A DNA stretch of 64,000 bases from Xanthomonas sp. NCPPB 1128 (lineage in GTDB: Bacteria; Pseudomonadota; Gammaproteobacteria; Xanthomonadales; Xanthomonadaceae), in the NCBI RefSeq assembly GCF_001043115.1, contig NZ_LFME01000008.1, forward strand, positions 81,313 through 145,312, written 5' to 3'. The position numbers were made by a program, and so were the translations under genes. The notes beneath the pieces were generated by a model. That model was not told the DNA's origin and did no database searches. It saw nothing but the letters and a program-made list of their open reading frames with translations. Positions 29,601 to 38,789 of the stretch are shown here, piece by piece (within the stretch, counting starts at the first letter, position 1; each line of letters starts with the position of its first letter).

Positions 29601-31625
29601 AACGCCCGCGTGCAACTGCCGGTGCCGGACTTCAACGGCACCCTGCGTGTGTCGGCGCTGGTCTATTCGGACGAGCGTTACGGCAACCGCGACGTGGAGA
29701 CGCTGGTGCGCGCGCCGATCGTGGCCGAGGCCAGCATGCCGCGGGTGATGGCGCCGGGCGACCGCAGCACCGTGACCCTGGACGTGCAGAACTTCACCGG
29801 CCAGCCGGGCGAGTTCAAGGTGCGCGTGGAGGGCGAAGGCCCGCTGGCGATCGCCGACAACGCGCGCAGCGCCAAGCTGGGCAAGGACGGCAAGGCCACG
29901 CTGAGCTTCCCGCTGGTGGCGCAGGAGGGCTACGCCGTGGCCAAGGTGCGGGTGCGCGTGGAAGGCAATGGCTATGCCGCCGACCGCCGCTACGACCTGC
30001 CGGTGCGCGCGGCGTGGCCGTCGGTGCTGCGCACGCAGACCCGCGTGCTCGACCAACTGGCACCGGTGACGCTAGGCGCCAGCGATGCCGAGGGCCTGAT
30101 GGCCGGCTCGGTCAACGCGCGCATGCTGGTCAGCGCCTTGCCGCCGATCCCGTTCGCCAGTGCCCTGCAGGGCGCGCTGCAGTACCCCTACGGCTGCGCC
30201 GAGCAGACCACCAGCAAGGGCTACGCCGCGCTGCTGCTCGACGACGCCACCGCGCGCCTGCTCGGGGTCAAGGGCCTGGATGCGGCCACGCGCCGCGCGC
30301 GCATGGAAGGCGCGTTCGGGCGCCTGGCCTCGATGCAGGTGTCCAGCGGCCACTTCTCGATGTGGGGCGACGACGGCTACGTCAATCCGGGGCTGACCCC
30401 GTACATCGCCGAGTTCCTGCTCGATGCCAAGGACGCCGGTTTCGCAGTCCCCGACAACGTGCTGCAGAAGGCGTTGAACCGGCTCAGCGAGGACCTGCTG
30501 TCCGGCGGCAACAACTTCTACGGCCAGGACCGCCGCGAGAACCTGAAGTTCGCCAACCAGGCCTGGTCCGGCTACGTGCTGGCGCGGGTCAACCGTGCGC
30601 CGCTGGGCACGCTGCGTGCGCTGTACGACAACGACCGCGGCAAGGCGCTGACCGGCCTGTCGCTGGTGCACCTGGGCGTGGCGCTGTCGCTGCAGGGCGA
30701 CAAGAAGCGCGGCGAGGCGGCGATCGCCGCCGGTTTCGCCAAGGACAGCGCCGACCGGCCGCGCTACTTCGGCGACTACGGCAGCGTGGTCCGCGACGAC
30801 GCGCTGATGGTCGCGCTGCTGCACGAGCGCGGCCTCGCCAAGCCCGAGTACGACGCACGGGTGGTGGCGCTGGGCCGCGAACTGGATGCGCGCCGCCGTG
30901 GTGGCTGGCTGTGGTTGAGCACGCAGGAGCAGGTGGCGCTGGCGCGCATGGGCAAGGCGCTGCTCAACAGCCAGACCGCGCAGGTATCCGGGCAGTTGAG
31001 CATCGGCGACAGCAGCGAAACGATCGCCCCGGCCAAGGCTTTTGGTCGCCAGTTCGACGAGGCCGAGCTGGCGCGCGGCGTGCACTTCGTGCCACAGGGC
31101 CAGCCGCCGCTGTACGCCAGCCTGGAAATCGCCGGCGTGCCGCGCACCCCGCCGGTGGCCGACGACAGCACGCTGAAGGTGGAGCGCAGCTTCTACGGCA
31201 CCGACGGCAAGCCGTGGACGCCGCAGCCGCTGAAGGAGGGCGAGGCGCTGATCGTGCGCGTGACCATCACCTCCGACACCAGCATGCCCGACGCGCTGCT
31301 GACCGACCTGCTGCCGGCCGGCCTGGAGATCGAGAACTTCAACCTGGGCGACGCCAAGCAGTGGGCCGACGTGGTGGTGGACGGCATCGAGATCAGCGAC
31401 CGCTCCAACGCCGCCGACGTCAAGCACGAGGAGTTCCGCGACGACCGCTACGTGGCCGCGCTGAGCCTGTCGGCGGGCAGCAAGGCGCAAGTGTTCTACC
31501 TGGTGCGCGCGGTGACCCCGGGCACCTATACGGTGCCGCCGTCGCTGGTCGAGGACATGTACCGTCCCGACCTGCGCGGGGTGGGCCGCAGCAACCCCGG
31601 CACGATCAACGTCGTGCAGCCCTGA
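26688..31625 (+). CDS. yfhM: alpha-2-macroglobulin family lipoprotein (YfhM-like)
   Basis: A 1645-residue bacterial alpha-2-macroglobulin, length as E. coli YfhM (about 1650). A lipoprotein signal ends in the lipobox ALGGC near residue 32. MG domains follow, including AWSGRDLYRPGETVRVSALLRD, and the thioester motif GCAEQT with Cys1170. Thioester A2Ms trap incoming proteases, probably as a periplasmic second line of defence. YfhM usually partners PBP1C, whose gene in E. coli is adjacent but here lies 16.5 kb downstream on the same strand (48102). ATG 26688 follows GGAG by six bases. Confidence 0.95.
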   Translation: MHTDSKRRWAGLRAGLMGTFLLLGLALALGGCKRNESGQLPEASGEPVKGQKEAMKGFGLVRAYPDQKGDGLSLALEFSRPLVGTQDFDKLLRFEEKVGTDESAWSLSDDGKTLRYPYVEAAKDYTVVISADLLAADGSRLGKPLKQKVYTGELTPAVGFASQVSVLPARESRGLPVVSLNVPEVDVEFMRVKDGALPTFFAQYQRGGRRGTWELDSDYGDHTPISQMADSVYTNRFVLGGDKNERALTYLPIQEIKELQAPGLYFAVLRRPGKFDNEYDTAFFTVSDIGLHARAYKDKLFVHTASLQSGEPLKKVELRVLSADGELFLKGQTDDNGNALLNYTLDAGQVLVARSGTDLSMLPFNQPALDLSEFAVAGRENAWFDVFAWSGRDLYRPGETVRVSALLRDNDGKPVPTTGKGAQPVFLRLKQPDGKIFRETRLQPGDQGYFSFEQLIPADAPTGRWQVEFRTDPTSKEAVQGMTLRIEEFLPERMKLDLDSAQKTLKPGEPFKLQATAAYLYGAPAAGNRFTAKLAVAVEQHPVEALPGYFFGDPTLQLPREAKDVVDTEFGADGKLSEDLALPDEAKPTSTIAALVSASVYETGGRTVTRTLKRVLWPAPALVGVRPLFDDKDGADANANARFELMRVDAQGKPQPAKGLKVTLVRELRDYHWAFTDNRWDYDFTRRFENKQTLTVDAGASAAKFDFPVEWGEYRVDVFDPATGLTTRYPFHAGWSWNDENRGLDARPDKVKLALDKTGYKAGDTLKVTLTPPHAGPGLLMVESDRMLYVQDIDVKPGSSFEIPVTKDWERHDVYVTALVFRGGSAPSKITPARAVGVAYVPMDRKARRVAVGLVAPKQMRPEQPLPVTVSVPELAGKQAHVTISAVDVGILNITRFPVPDANAQFFAQRRLGVDAYDIYGRVIESFEGGTGKLRFGGDMALAALPQAKRPTARVQTVDLFSGPVQLDAKGNARVQLPVPDFNGTLRVSALVYSDERYGNRDVETLVRAPIVAEASMPRVMAPGDRSTVTLDVQNFTGQPGEFKVRVEGEGPLAIADNARSAKLGKDGKATLSFPLVAQEGYAVAKVRVRVEGNGYAADRRYDLPVRAAWPSVLRTQTRVLDQLAPVTLGASDAEGLMAGSVNARMLVSALPPIPFASALQGALQYPYGCAEQTTSKGYAALLLDDATARLLGVKGLDAATRRARMEGAFGRLASMQVSSGHFSMWGDDGYVNPGLTPYIAEFLLDAKDAGFAVPDNVLQKALNRLSEDLLSGGNNFYGQDRRENLKFANQAWSGYVLARVNRAPLGTLRALYDNDRGKALTGLSLVHLGVALSLQGDKKRGEAAIAAGFAKDSADRPRYFGDYGSVVRDDALMVALLHERGLAKPEYDARVVALGRELDARRRGGWLWLSTQEQVALARMGKALLNSQTAQVSGQLSIGDSSETIAPAKAFGRQFDEAELARGVHFVPQGQPPLYASLEIAGVPRTPPVADDSTLKVERSFYGTDGKPWTPQPLKEGEALIVRVTITSDTSMPDALLTDLLPAGLEIENFNLGDAKQWADVVVDGIEISDRSNAADVKHEEFRDDRYVAALSLSAGSKAQVFYLVRAVTPGTYTVPPSLVEDMYRPDLRGVGRSNPGTINVVQP

Positions 31626-31988
31626 TCGAAACTTCCCTCTCCCCACGGAAGAGGGGTCGGGGGTGAGGGTACGGCCGCCAGAGATGCGCCAAAGACCGCT
31701 GCACCAAACTCCCCTCTCCCCCGGGTAAGGCGACCAGAGACCGCCGTACCCATCGCGCCGCACACGTTTCCCATGCTCCGCAGCACCCAAGACAGGACCC
31801 GCAGGGTCTTGTCGTCGTTTGGGCCAGCGCAAAGTCGCCGCTGCGTTGGCTCTCGAATGGGATTGCGGCCGCCGCTGATGGGAGGCCGACTTACCATCGC
31901 AATCTTCCGCTGTCTATTAATGCACGTTTTTGCATGATTATGCATGTTCGTCTAAGCTGCCCCGGCATTCGATCACCAGGGTCCCCGC
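31626..31988. other. Intergenic region with family-D repeats
   Basis: No gene seen. Family-D elements occur at 31634-31676 (CCCTCTCCCC ... GGGGGTGAGGGTACGG) and, truncated, at 31704-31728 (CTCCCCTCTCCCCCGGG). The last 70 bases are AT-rich and hold a palindrome in front of the MFS gene, the likely promoter zone. Confidence 0.6.
31931..31944. promoter_or_regulatory. Candidate operator of the MFS-HAD-DeoR operon
   Basis: TGCAT-GATT-ATGCA is a perfect 5-bp inverted repeat with a 4-bp centre, within an AT-rich stretch 45 bases upstream of the MFS ATG; another TGCA lies ten bases before. Since the operon's third gene encodes a DeoR repressor, autoregulation here is plausible but unproven. Confidence 0.45.
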
Positions 31989-33155
31989 ATGCCGTCCGCC
32001 TCGCCTCCAGCTTCCGCGCCAGCCCCAACGCCCACCGTCTCCCGCGCCGTCGCCGCCACCTGCGGCATGTTCCTGCTGTCGGGCATGGCCATGGCCGCCT
32101 GGGCGCCGATGGTTCCCTATGTCAAGGCGCGCTTCGCCCTGGACGACGCGCGGCTGGGCATGGTGTTGCTGGCTTTCGGCGCCGGCTCGGTGCTGGCGAT
32201 GCCGCTGGGCGGGTTGCTCAGCCACCGCCTGGGCGCCCGCAAGGTCATCGTGATCAGCGCCCTTGCGCTGTGCCTGGCGCTGCCGGCATTGGCGCTTGCC
32301 CCCAGCGTGCCGCTGCTGGTGGCGGCGCTGCTGTACTTCAGTGCGGCGCTGGGCGCACTCGACGTGTCGATGAATGCGCATGCAGTGGAAGTGGAGCGGC
32401 GCCTGCAGAAGGCGGCGATGTCCGGCTTCCACGGCGTGTTCAGCGTCGGCGGGCTGATCGGTGCGGCCGGCATGAGCGCCTTGCTCGGCGCCGGGCTGCC
32501 GCTGCTGGCCGGCGCCGTCCTGGTCGCCGTGCTGCTGCTGGGCGTGCTGCTGTGGCAGCGCGGCGGCTTGCTGCGCCACGCGACGTCGACCAGCGAAGCA
32601 GTGCCGATGCGGCTGCCGCGCGGCCCGGTGCTGCTGCTGGGCGCGCTGTGCTTCGTCTGCCTGCTGGCCGAGGGCGCCATGCTCGACTGGAGCGCGGTAT
32701 TGCTGCGCGAGCATCACGGCCTGGCGCCGAGCGTGGCGGGCCTGGGCTATGCCGCGTTCTCGGTGGCGATGGCGCTGGGCCGGCTCGGCGGCGACCGTCT
32801 GGTGGCGTGGCTGGGGCCGGTGCGCACCGTCGCCTTCGGCGCGGTGCTGGCCGCCGCAGGCCTGTTCCTGGCCAGCACCGGCACGGCGGCGGGCAGCGGC
32901 CTGCTCGGCTGCGTGCTGGTCGGCCTGGGCGCCTCCAATCTAGTGCCGGTGATGTTCGGCGCCGCCGGGCGCATGCCCGGCACTTCGCCCGCCCTGGCGC
33001 TGGCGACCTTGACCACGCTCGGGTATACCGGCCTGCTCGCCGGGCCGGCGCTGATCGGGTTCCTGGCCCACGCCATCGGCCTGCCGCTGGCGCTGGCGGC
33101 GGTGGCGGCGCTGCTGTTGCTGGTCGCCGCCGCTGCGCGCTTGGTGCGTCGTTGA
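31989..33155 (+). CDS. MFS transporter (YbjJ-like)
   Basis: A 388-residue major facilitator with about 12 hydrophobic helices and the loop 2-3 signature as GGLLSHRLGARKVI. The NAHAVEVERRLQKAAMSGFHGVFSVGGLIGA stretch matches the subgroup containing E. coli YbjJ and sugar-like transporters (FucP-related). It is followed within 28 bases by a HAD phosphatase and then a DeoR regulator, recalling the E. coli ybjI-ybjJ pairing. The substrate is probably a sugar or sugar phosphate derivative; this is inference. Confidence 0.87.
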   Translation: MPSASPPASAPAPTPTVSRAVAATCGMFLLSGMAMAAWAPMVPYVKARFALDDARLGMVLLAFGAGSVLAMPLGGLLSHRLGARKVIVISALALCLALPALALAPSVPLLVAALLYFSAALGALDVSMNAHAVEVERRLQKAAMSGFHGVFSVGGLIGAAGMSALLGAGLPLLAGAVLVAVLLLGVLLWQRGGLLRHATSTSEAVPMRLPRGPVLLLGALCFVCLLAEGAMLDWSAVLLREHHGLAPSVAGLGYAAFSVAMALGRLGGDRLVAWLGPVRTVAFGAVLAAAGLFLASTGTAAGSGLLGCVLVGLGASNLVPVMFGAAGRMPGTSPALALATLTTLGYTGLLAGPALIGFLAHAIGLPLALAAVAALLLLVAAAARLVRR

Positions 33156-33183
33156 TCCTCACTTTCGTCTGCTGGAGCCTGTC

Positions 33184-33843
33184 ATGCCGTCGTCCGATCC
33201 TCCCGCCGCACCCTCCCTGGACACCGTGGTGTTCGATCTCGGCGGCGTCCTGATCGACTGGAATCCACGCCATCTGTATCGCCGCCTGTTCGACGACGAA
33301 ACCACGATGGAAACCTTCCTGCGCGAGGTGTGCAGCCCGCAGTGGAACGAGCGCCAGGACGCCGGGCGGCCGTGGCAGGAGGCGGTGGCCGAACTGAGTG
33401 CGCTGCATCCGGCGCATGCGCCAATGATCGCTGCCTACCATGCGCGCTGGCCGGAGATGCTGGGCGGCGCGCTGGAGGCCACCGTGGCGGTGCTGGACGA
33501 ACTGCGCGGGCAGGGGCTGCGGTTGTACGCGTTGACCAACTGGTCGCACGAAACCTTCCCGATCGCACGCGAACGTTATCCGTTCCTGCGGTGGTTCGAG
33601 GGCGTGCTGGTATCGGGCGAAGAACGCCTGGTCAAGCCGGATCCGGCGATCTTCGCGCTGCTGTGCGAACGCTATGCGATCGACGCGGTACGTGCGGTGT
33701 TCATTGACGACGCGCCGCGCAACGTGCACGCCGCGGCCGCCACTGGCATGCACGCGCTGCAGTTCCGCGACGCCGCCACGCTGCGCGAGGACTTGGTCGC
33801 ACTGGGCCTGCTGCTGCCGCGCACCGACGCCGCGGCGCCATGA
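33184..33843 (+). CDS. HAD-superfamily hydrolase (YihX/haloacid-dehalogenase-like)
   Basis: A 219-residue HAD protein with motif I DLGGVLIDW (Asp18 nucleophile; the usual second Asp is Gly, as in several YihX-type or dehalogenase-like members), motif II LTNWSHE, Lys in ERLVKPDPAIF, and motif III FIDDAPRNVHAA. Likely a sugar-phosphate phosphatase given the MFS and DeoR neighbours. It overlaps the DeoR gene by four bases. Confidence 0.85.
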   Translation: MPSSDPPAAPSLDTVVFDLGGVLIDWNPRHLYRRLFDDETTMETFLREVCSPQWNERQDAGRPWQEAVAELSALHPAHAPMIAAYHARWPEMLGGALEATVAVLDELRGQGLRLYALTNWSHETFPIARERYPFLRWFEGVLVSGEERLVKPDPAIFALLCERYAIDAVRAVFIDDAPRNVHAAAATGMHALQFRDAATLREDLVALGLLLPRTDAAAP

Positions 33844-34631
33844 GCGGCGAGCGCGACACGCTGCCGCAGGAGCGGCAGCAGGCGATCCTGCAGCGCTTGC
33901 GCGAGCACGGCCGGGTGGTGGCGGCGGAACTGGCAGAGCGCTTCGCCGTGTCCGAGGATTCGGTCCGCCGCGACCTGCGCGAACTCGCCGCGCAGGGCCT
34001 GTGCCGGCGCGTCTATGGCGGCGCGCTGCTGCCCACGCCGACCTTCGCGCCGCTGCCGCAGCGCCAGGCCGAGCATGCCGAGCGCAAGCGCGCACTGGCG
34101 CTGGCCGCGGTGGCGCTGGTCCAGCCTGGGCAGCGGCTGCTGATCGATGCCGGCTCCACCAACAGCGCCATCGCCGCAGCACTGCCGGCGGGCCTTGGGC
34201 TGAGCGTGGTGACCAATGCACCGGACATCGCGCAGATCCTGCTGCGCCGCGAGGGCATCGCGATCCTGCTGATCGGCGGCCGGCTGGATCCGCGCAGCGG
34301 CGCGGCGGTGGGCGCCCAGGCGCTGCAGCAGCTGCGGCAGCTGCGCGCCGACCTGTGCTTCCCCGGCGCCTGCGCGATCGACCCCGAGCGCGGCCTGTGG
34401 GGCGTGGACGACGAGGAAAGCCTGTTCAAGCGGGCGATGGTCGAGGCCAGCGCCGAGACCGCGGCGGTGGTGACCAGCGACAAGCTCGGCACCCTGGCCG
34501 CGCATCGCGTGGTCGGCGTGGAGGCGATCGACCGGCTGGTGGTGGAGCACGACGCCCCGGCCGGCGTGCTCGCCGCGTTCGCCGCCCAGGCGGTGCAGGT
34601 GCACCGCGCCGCGCCGGCGGCCAAGGACTAA
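33840..34631 (+). CDS. DeoR/GlpR-family transcriptional regulator
   Basis: A 263-residue repressor with the N-terminal DeoR winged HTH (QQAILQRLREHGRVVAAELAERFAVSEDSVRRDLRELAAQG, then CRRVYGGALL) and a DeoR-C sugar-phosphate sensor domain with DAGSTNSAIA and VVTNAPDIA. Such proteins usually respond to a phosphorylated sugar. Translationally coupled to the HAD gene and probably regulating this operon. Confidence 0.92.
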   Translation: MSGERDTLPQERQQAILQRLREHGRVVAAELAERFAVSEDSVRRDLRELAAQGLCRRVYGGALLPTPTFAPLPQRQAEHAERKRALALAAVALVQPGQRLLIDAGSTNSAIAAALPAGLGLSVVTNAPDIAQILLRREGIAILLIGGRLDPRSGAAVGAQALQQLRQLRADLCFPGACAIDPERGLWGVDDEESLFKRAMVEASAETAAVVTSDKLGTLAAHRVVGVEAIDRLVVEHDAPAGVLAAFAAQAVQVHRAAPAAKD

Positions 34632-34876
34632 GGCGTCGCCGCCAAGCGGCCGCTGCATCCACCAGCGACGGCGGACGCGGCACGGATTCCATCCGCCCGC
34701 AGGTCCACGCCATTGCGTCGCGTCTGCCTGCTGCGAGCTGCTCGCCTGAGCGTGAGCAAGATCGGCAGGGCCGCCGTGTCTTCGCACTTTCCGGAGGCCG
34801 CCATCGCAGCGTCATATCCCTGGGATTAAATAACGAACTTTAAGTTACTTAATTCAGTCACCCAGGGGACATCGCC

Positions 34877-37789
34877 ATGCAACCACTCACCCATCGGCGC
34901 CGCGCGCTGATCGTCTGCGCGCTCGCCGCCAGCTGCCAGGCCGCGCTGGCGCAGGACGCCGCTTCCACCACCGCGACGGTCGCCGCCGACGCCAGCGCCG
35001 TCGCGGCCGCCACTGCGCCGGCCGCCGGCGACACCACGCCCGACACCACGCCCAACGACGGCGCCAGCGGCGACGGCACCACCACGCTGTCCGGCGTGCA
35101 GGTCACCGGCGTGCGCAAGGCCAATGCCGCGGCGATCGAGAGCAAGCGCGCGGCCACCAACATCACCGACGTGGTCAGCTCCACCGACGTGCGCGCGCTG
35201 CCGGACACCACCATCGTCGAGGCGCTGCGCCGCATCCCGGGCCTGTCGGTGCTGCCGGCCACCGACAACGAGCATCCGCGCGACGAAGCCGCCACGCCGG
35301 TGCTGCGCGGCCTCGGCCCGTCGTACAACAACGTCACCATTGATGGCCTGACCGTGGCCTCGCCGGGCACGCCCAACGGCACGCTCGGCTCGATCACCCG
35401 CGGCGTGCGCCTGGACATCCTGCCGGCCTCGATGGTCAGCGAACTGCAGGTCATCAAGACCTTCACCCCCGACCTGGACCCGAACGCCACCGGCGGTGCG
35501 ATCAACCTCAAGACCCGCAGCGCGTTCGAGAACGGCGGCAAGCCGTTCTTCACCGCCGAGGCCTCGCTGGGCCATGCCAACGACGTCGGCAAGCCGCGCG
35601 ACCAGGACGACCCGGGCTACCGCCTGCTGGCCACCGGCAGCCGCACCTTCGGCAGTGAAGGCCAGTACGGCCTGACCCTGTCCGGCAACTACCAGACGCT
35701 GAGCAGCTACACCGAAACCCACATGACCACCGACACGGTGCACTACGGGTTCTACGACAATAGCGGCGTACTGCAGAACGGCACCAACCTGGGCAACGGC
35801 TGGGCCGTGCCGCAGCAGGACAAGTACTGGTACGTGATGGACAAGCGCGACCGCTACGGTCTCACCGGCAAGTTCGAGGCGCGGCTGAGCGAATCCTTGC
35901 AGGCCTACGCCACGGCCGGCTACTACTACTTCCGCGACAACATGGAGCGCAACGAGATCATCCTCGATCCGCGCAATCGCAACCGCGTCTACAACCAGAC
36001 CGCCACCAGCGGCACGTACCCGGTCGGCGATGTGGAGGTGGGCTACTCCCACCAGATCACCACCACCCGCACCAAGCTCGCCCAGACCGGTTTCGAATGG
36101 CGCCCGGACGACCGGCAGGCGTTGTCGGCGCGCGGCTCCTGGTCCGATGCCACCTATGCCGAACCGATCAAGATGATCAAGTACGTCACCGGCGCGCAGC
36201 GCCCGGCGGCGGTGCCCACCGGGCAGACCGGCCCCGGCGTCACCGTGGTGCCGACGGCGGCCTATGGCTTCAACTACGACACCTCCGCGCTGAACCAGCG
36301 CTTCCCGATGTCGGCGCAGTCGTACTACAACTACGACAACTACAGCCTGCTGTACTGGCGACCGGACTACCAGCGCAATGCGCGCGACAAGGTGCTCACC
36401 GGGCGCCTGGACTACGCCTTCAACCGCGGCGAGATGGACCGCGGCTTCGGCTTCGGCAGCGGCCTGAGCTATACCCGCGACGAACCCGGCTTCGATATCT
36501 ACCGCGTGGAATACCAGCCCAACCGCAGCGTGCCGCCGCTGAAGATCGCCGACGTGCTTGCGCCGTCCAACGCGCCGATGCGCTACCTGGGCCTGAACCT
36601 GATCGCGATCGATCCGGACAAGGCCAACCAAGTGCTGAGCGCCACCCCGCTGAGCGCGTTCAACCGCACCGATCAGAGCGCCTTCAGCAACCAGGACAAC
36701 TTCAGCCATCGCGAGGAGATCTTCGGCGCCTACGGCCTGCTCGGCTACCGCACCGACGCATTCGACGTGGAAGCCGGCCTGCACTACGACCACACCGACC
36801 AGTCCACCGTCGGCCGCCAGCGGCAACTGGATGCGGCCAGCGGCAGCTACGTCTACGTCGACGCGCCGACCGAGTCGCGCTACGCCAAGGTGCTGCCCTC
36901 GGCGGTGATGACCTATCACGTCAACGACCGCCTCGACCTGCGCGCCGGCGCCAGCCGCACGCTCGGCCGCCCGCCCTACGACGCCTATGCCGCGCGCACT
37001 TCGATCGGCTTCGTCAACAGCAGCGACATGGGCAATCCCAACGCGCAGGGCGTGACCGTCACCATCGGCAACCCCGACATCAAGCCGCGCGTGTCCACCA
37101 ACCTGGACCTGTCGCTGGAATGGCGCCTGCCCGACGACTTCGACGGCATGCTGGCCGCGGCGCTGTTCGACAAGCGCATCCAGGACGAGATCTTCACCCT
37201 CTCGCGCACCGACCAGTTCAGCTTCAACGGCACCACCTATTCCAACGTGCTGATCAGCACCCCAGCCAACGCCGCCAAGGCGCATGTGCGCGGCCTGGAG
37301 CTGAGCGCGGTGTTCAACACCCTGTTCCCGGGCGTGCCGGCGCTGTCCGGCCTGGGCGCCAGCGCCAACCTGGCCCTGCTCGATGGCGGCATGGACGTGC
37401 CTTTCACCAGCGGCAGCGCGCCCAACCTGGTGCAGAGTCAGCGCACCGTCGATCGCCTGGTCGGGCAGCCGGACTACACCGCCAACGCCTCGCTGTTCTA
37501 CACCGTCGGCGGCGTGGAACTGCGTGCGGCCTACAACCGCCAGGGCAAGGCGCTGCGCGCCATCGTCAGCAACATCGCCTGGCAGGATCTGTACTGGGCG
37601 CCGCGCTCGCAGCTGGACCTGTCGGCGACCTGGGCGCTGAGCAAGCAACTCAGCGTGGTCGGCCAGATCAGCAATGTCACCCACAGCCGCCTCACCAGCT
37701 TCACCGGCCCCGGCGAGAACCTGCTGAAGGACAGTTATTCGATGCCGACCACCTACTGGCTCGGCCTGCGCTTCACCCCGTCGCTGTGA
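34877..37789 (+). CDS. TonB-dependent receptor (Xanthomonas/Caulobacter long type)
   Basis: A 970-residue outer-membrane receptor. A signal peptide (RRALIVCALAASCQAALAQ) and a low-complexity Ala/Thr/Asp stretch (residues about 28-70) precede the TonB-box-like LSGVQVTGVR, a plug (ALPDTTIVEALRRIPGLSVLP, PVLRGLGPSYNNVTIDGL, LDPNATGGAINLKTRS) and a barrel ending WLGLRFTPSL. This matches the oversized receptors that Xanthomonas uses for carbohydrates and other nutrients. A glycerophosphodiesterase gene follows after 19 bases, so a phosphodiester ligand is possible. Confidence 0.93.
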   Translation: MQPLTHRRRALIVCALAASCQAALAQDAASTTATVAADASAVAAATAPAAGDTTPDTTPNDGASGDGTTTLSGVQVTGVRKANAAAIESKRAATNITDVVSSTDVRALPDTTIVEALRRIPGLSVLPATDNEHPRDEAATPVLRGLGPSYNNVTIDGLTVASPGTPNGTLGSITRGVRLDILPASMVSELQVIKTFTPDLDPNATGGAINLKTRSAFENGGKPFFTAEASLGHANDVGKPRDQDDPGYRLLATGSRTFGSEGQYGLTLSGNYQTLSSYTETHMTTDTVHYGFYDNSGVLQNGTNLGNGWAVPQQDKYWYVMDKRDRYGLTGKFEARLSESLQAYATAGYYYFRDNMERNEIILDPRNRNRVYNQTATSGTYPVGDVEVGYSHQITTTRTKLAQTGFEWRPDDRQALSARGSWSDATYAEPIKMIKYVTGAQRPAAVPTGQTGPGVTVVPTAAYGFNYDTSALNQRFPMSAQSYYNYDNYSLLYWRPDYQRNARDKVLTGRLDYAFNRGEMDRGFGFGSGLSYTRDEPGFDIYRVEYQPNRSVPPLKIADVLAPSNAPMRYLGLNLIAIDPDKANQVLSATPLSAFNRTDQSAFSNQDNFSHREEIFGAYGLLGYRTDAFDVEAGLHYDHTDQSTVGRQRQLDAASGSYVYVDAPTESRYAKVLPSAVMTYHVNDRLDLRAGASRTLGRPPYDAYAARTSIGFVNSSDMGNPNAQGVTVTIGNPDIKPRVSTNLDLSLEWRLPDDFDGMLAAALFDKRIQDEIFTLSRTDQFSFNGTTYSNVLISTPANAAKAHVRGLELSAVFNTLFPGVPALSGLGASANLALLDGGMDVPFTSGSAPNLVQSQRTVDRLVGQPDYTANASLFYTVGGVELRAAYNRQGKALRAIVSNIAWQDLYWAPRSQLDLSATWALSKQLSVVGQISNVTHSRLTSFTGPGENLLKDSYSMPTTYWLGLRFTPSL

Positions 37790-37808
37790 CCGTTGCCGGA
37801 GACCTTCC

Positions 37809-38750
37809 ATGAATCTGCTTTTCTCGCGCGGTGCCGTCATTGCCGCGCTGCTGACCGCGACGGCCCCGGCCGTCGCCGCGATTGCCCCGATCCAGGCGCG
37901 CCTGGCCAATCCCGACGGCGGCATCTTCGTCGTCGCCCACCGCGGCTGCCACAACCCCGCGCCCGCGCACGGCTTTCCTGGACACGCACCGGAGAACTCG
38001 CTGCTGGGCCTGGAGCGCTGCGTGGCGCTGGGCGTGGACATGCTGGAAACCGACATCCGCCGCGCCGGCGACGGCACCCTGGTGATGTTCCATGACGCCA
38101 CCGTCGACCGCACCACCGACGGCACCGGCAAGGTCGCCGAACTGACCTGGCCGCAACTGGCGCGGCTGCGCCTGCGCGACGACGAGGGCGGGGCCGACGC
38201 GCCGCTCACCGACCAGCATCCGCTGACCCTGCAGCAGATGCTGGCCGCGGCCAAGGGCCGGATCATGCTCAACCTCGACGTCAAGGCGCCGATCTACGCC
38301 GAGGTAGTCGACGCGGTGCGCCGCGCCGGCATGGAGCGGCAGGTGGTGGTCAAGACCGAGGTCGGCGTCGCCAGCCAGGATCTGGCGTCGATGCCGCCGT
38401 TCGACCGTATCAACTTCACCCCGGTGCTGCTCAACCCGCCCGGCACCGACGACCTCGTGCAGACCGTGCGCACACAGACCGGCGGCAAGGTGCGGCCGGT
38501 GGCGATCGAACTGCCGCGGATGCGCCTGGCCCAGTTGCCGGGGGTGGCGGCGCTGGCCAGGCAGCGGCACCTGCGGCTGTTGGTCAATACGCTGTGGGAG
38601 GGCTTCGTCGCCGACGTCGGTGGCGATGCCGATGCGGTGCGCGATCCGGAAGCGGTGTGGGGGCGGCTGTACCGCGCCGGCATCGGCGCCTTCCAGACCG
38701 ACGAGCCGGAAGCGCTGCTGCGCTATCGCGCATCGCTGGAGGCGCGCTGA
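37809..38750 (+). CDS. secreted glycerophosphodiester phosphodiesterase
   Basis: A 313-residue GDPD with a signal peptide (ALLTATAPAVAA). It hydrolyses glycerophosphodiesters to sn-glycerol-3-phosphate plus an alcohol. Active-site residues visible are His44-Arg45 (VAHRGCH), Glu62 (PENS), Glu80 and Asp82 (MLETDI) and His95 (MFHDATVDRTT). It lies 19 bases after a TonB receptor gene; together they suggest periplasmic use of phospholipid head groups. Confidence 0.92.
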   Translation: MNLLFSRGAVIAALLTATAPAVAAIAPIQARLANPDGGIFVVAHRGCHNPAPAHGFPGHAPENSLLGLERCVALGVDMLETDIRRAGDGTLVMFHDATVDRTTDGTGKVAELTWPQLARLRLRDDEGGADAPLTDQHPLTLQQMLAAAKGRIMLNLDVKAPIYAEVVDAVRRAGMERQVVVKTEVGVASQDLASMPPFDRINFTPVLLNPPGTDDLVQTVRTQTGGKVRPVAIELPRMRLAQLPGVAALARQRHLRLLVNTLWEGFVADVGGDADAVRDPEAVWGRLYRAGIGAFQTDEPEALLRYRASLEAR

Positions 38751-38789
38751 CGCTGCGCGCCACAAGAGACGCGCCGCTGCCACGTGATT

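Noticed and set aside
26673..30056. 1127-codon minus-strand frame under the macroglobulin gene
   Set aside because: His/Arg/Gly-rich shadow of a well-defined gene; no family features.
34811..34866. Possible Pho box or operator (GTCATATCCCTGGGATTAAA, AACTTTAAGTT) before the large TonB receptor
   Set aside because: Only one half of a Pho box is recognisable and the small AT palindrome is weak; not enough to annotate.
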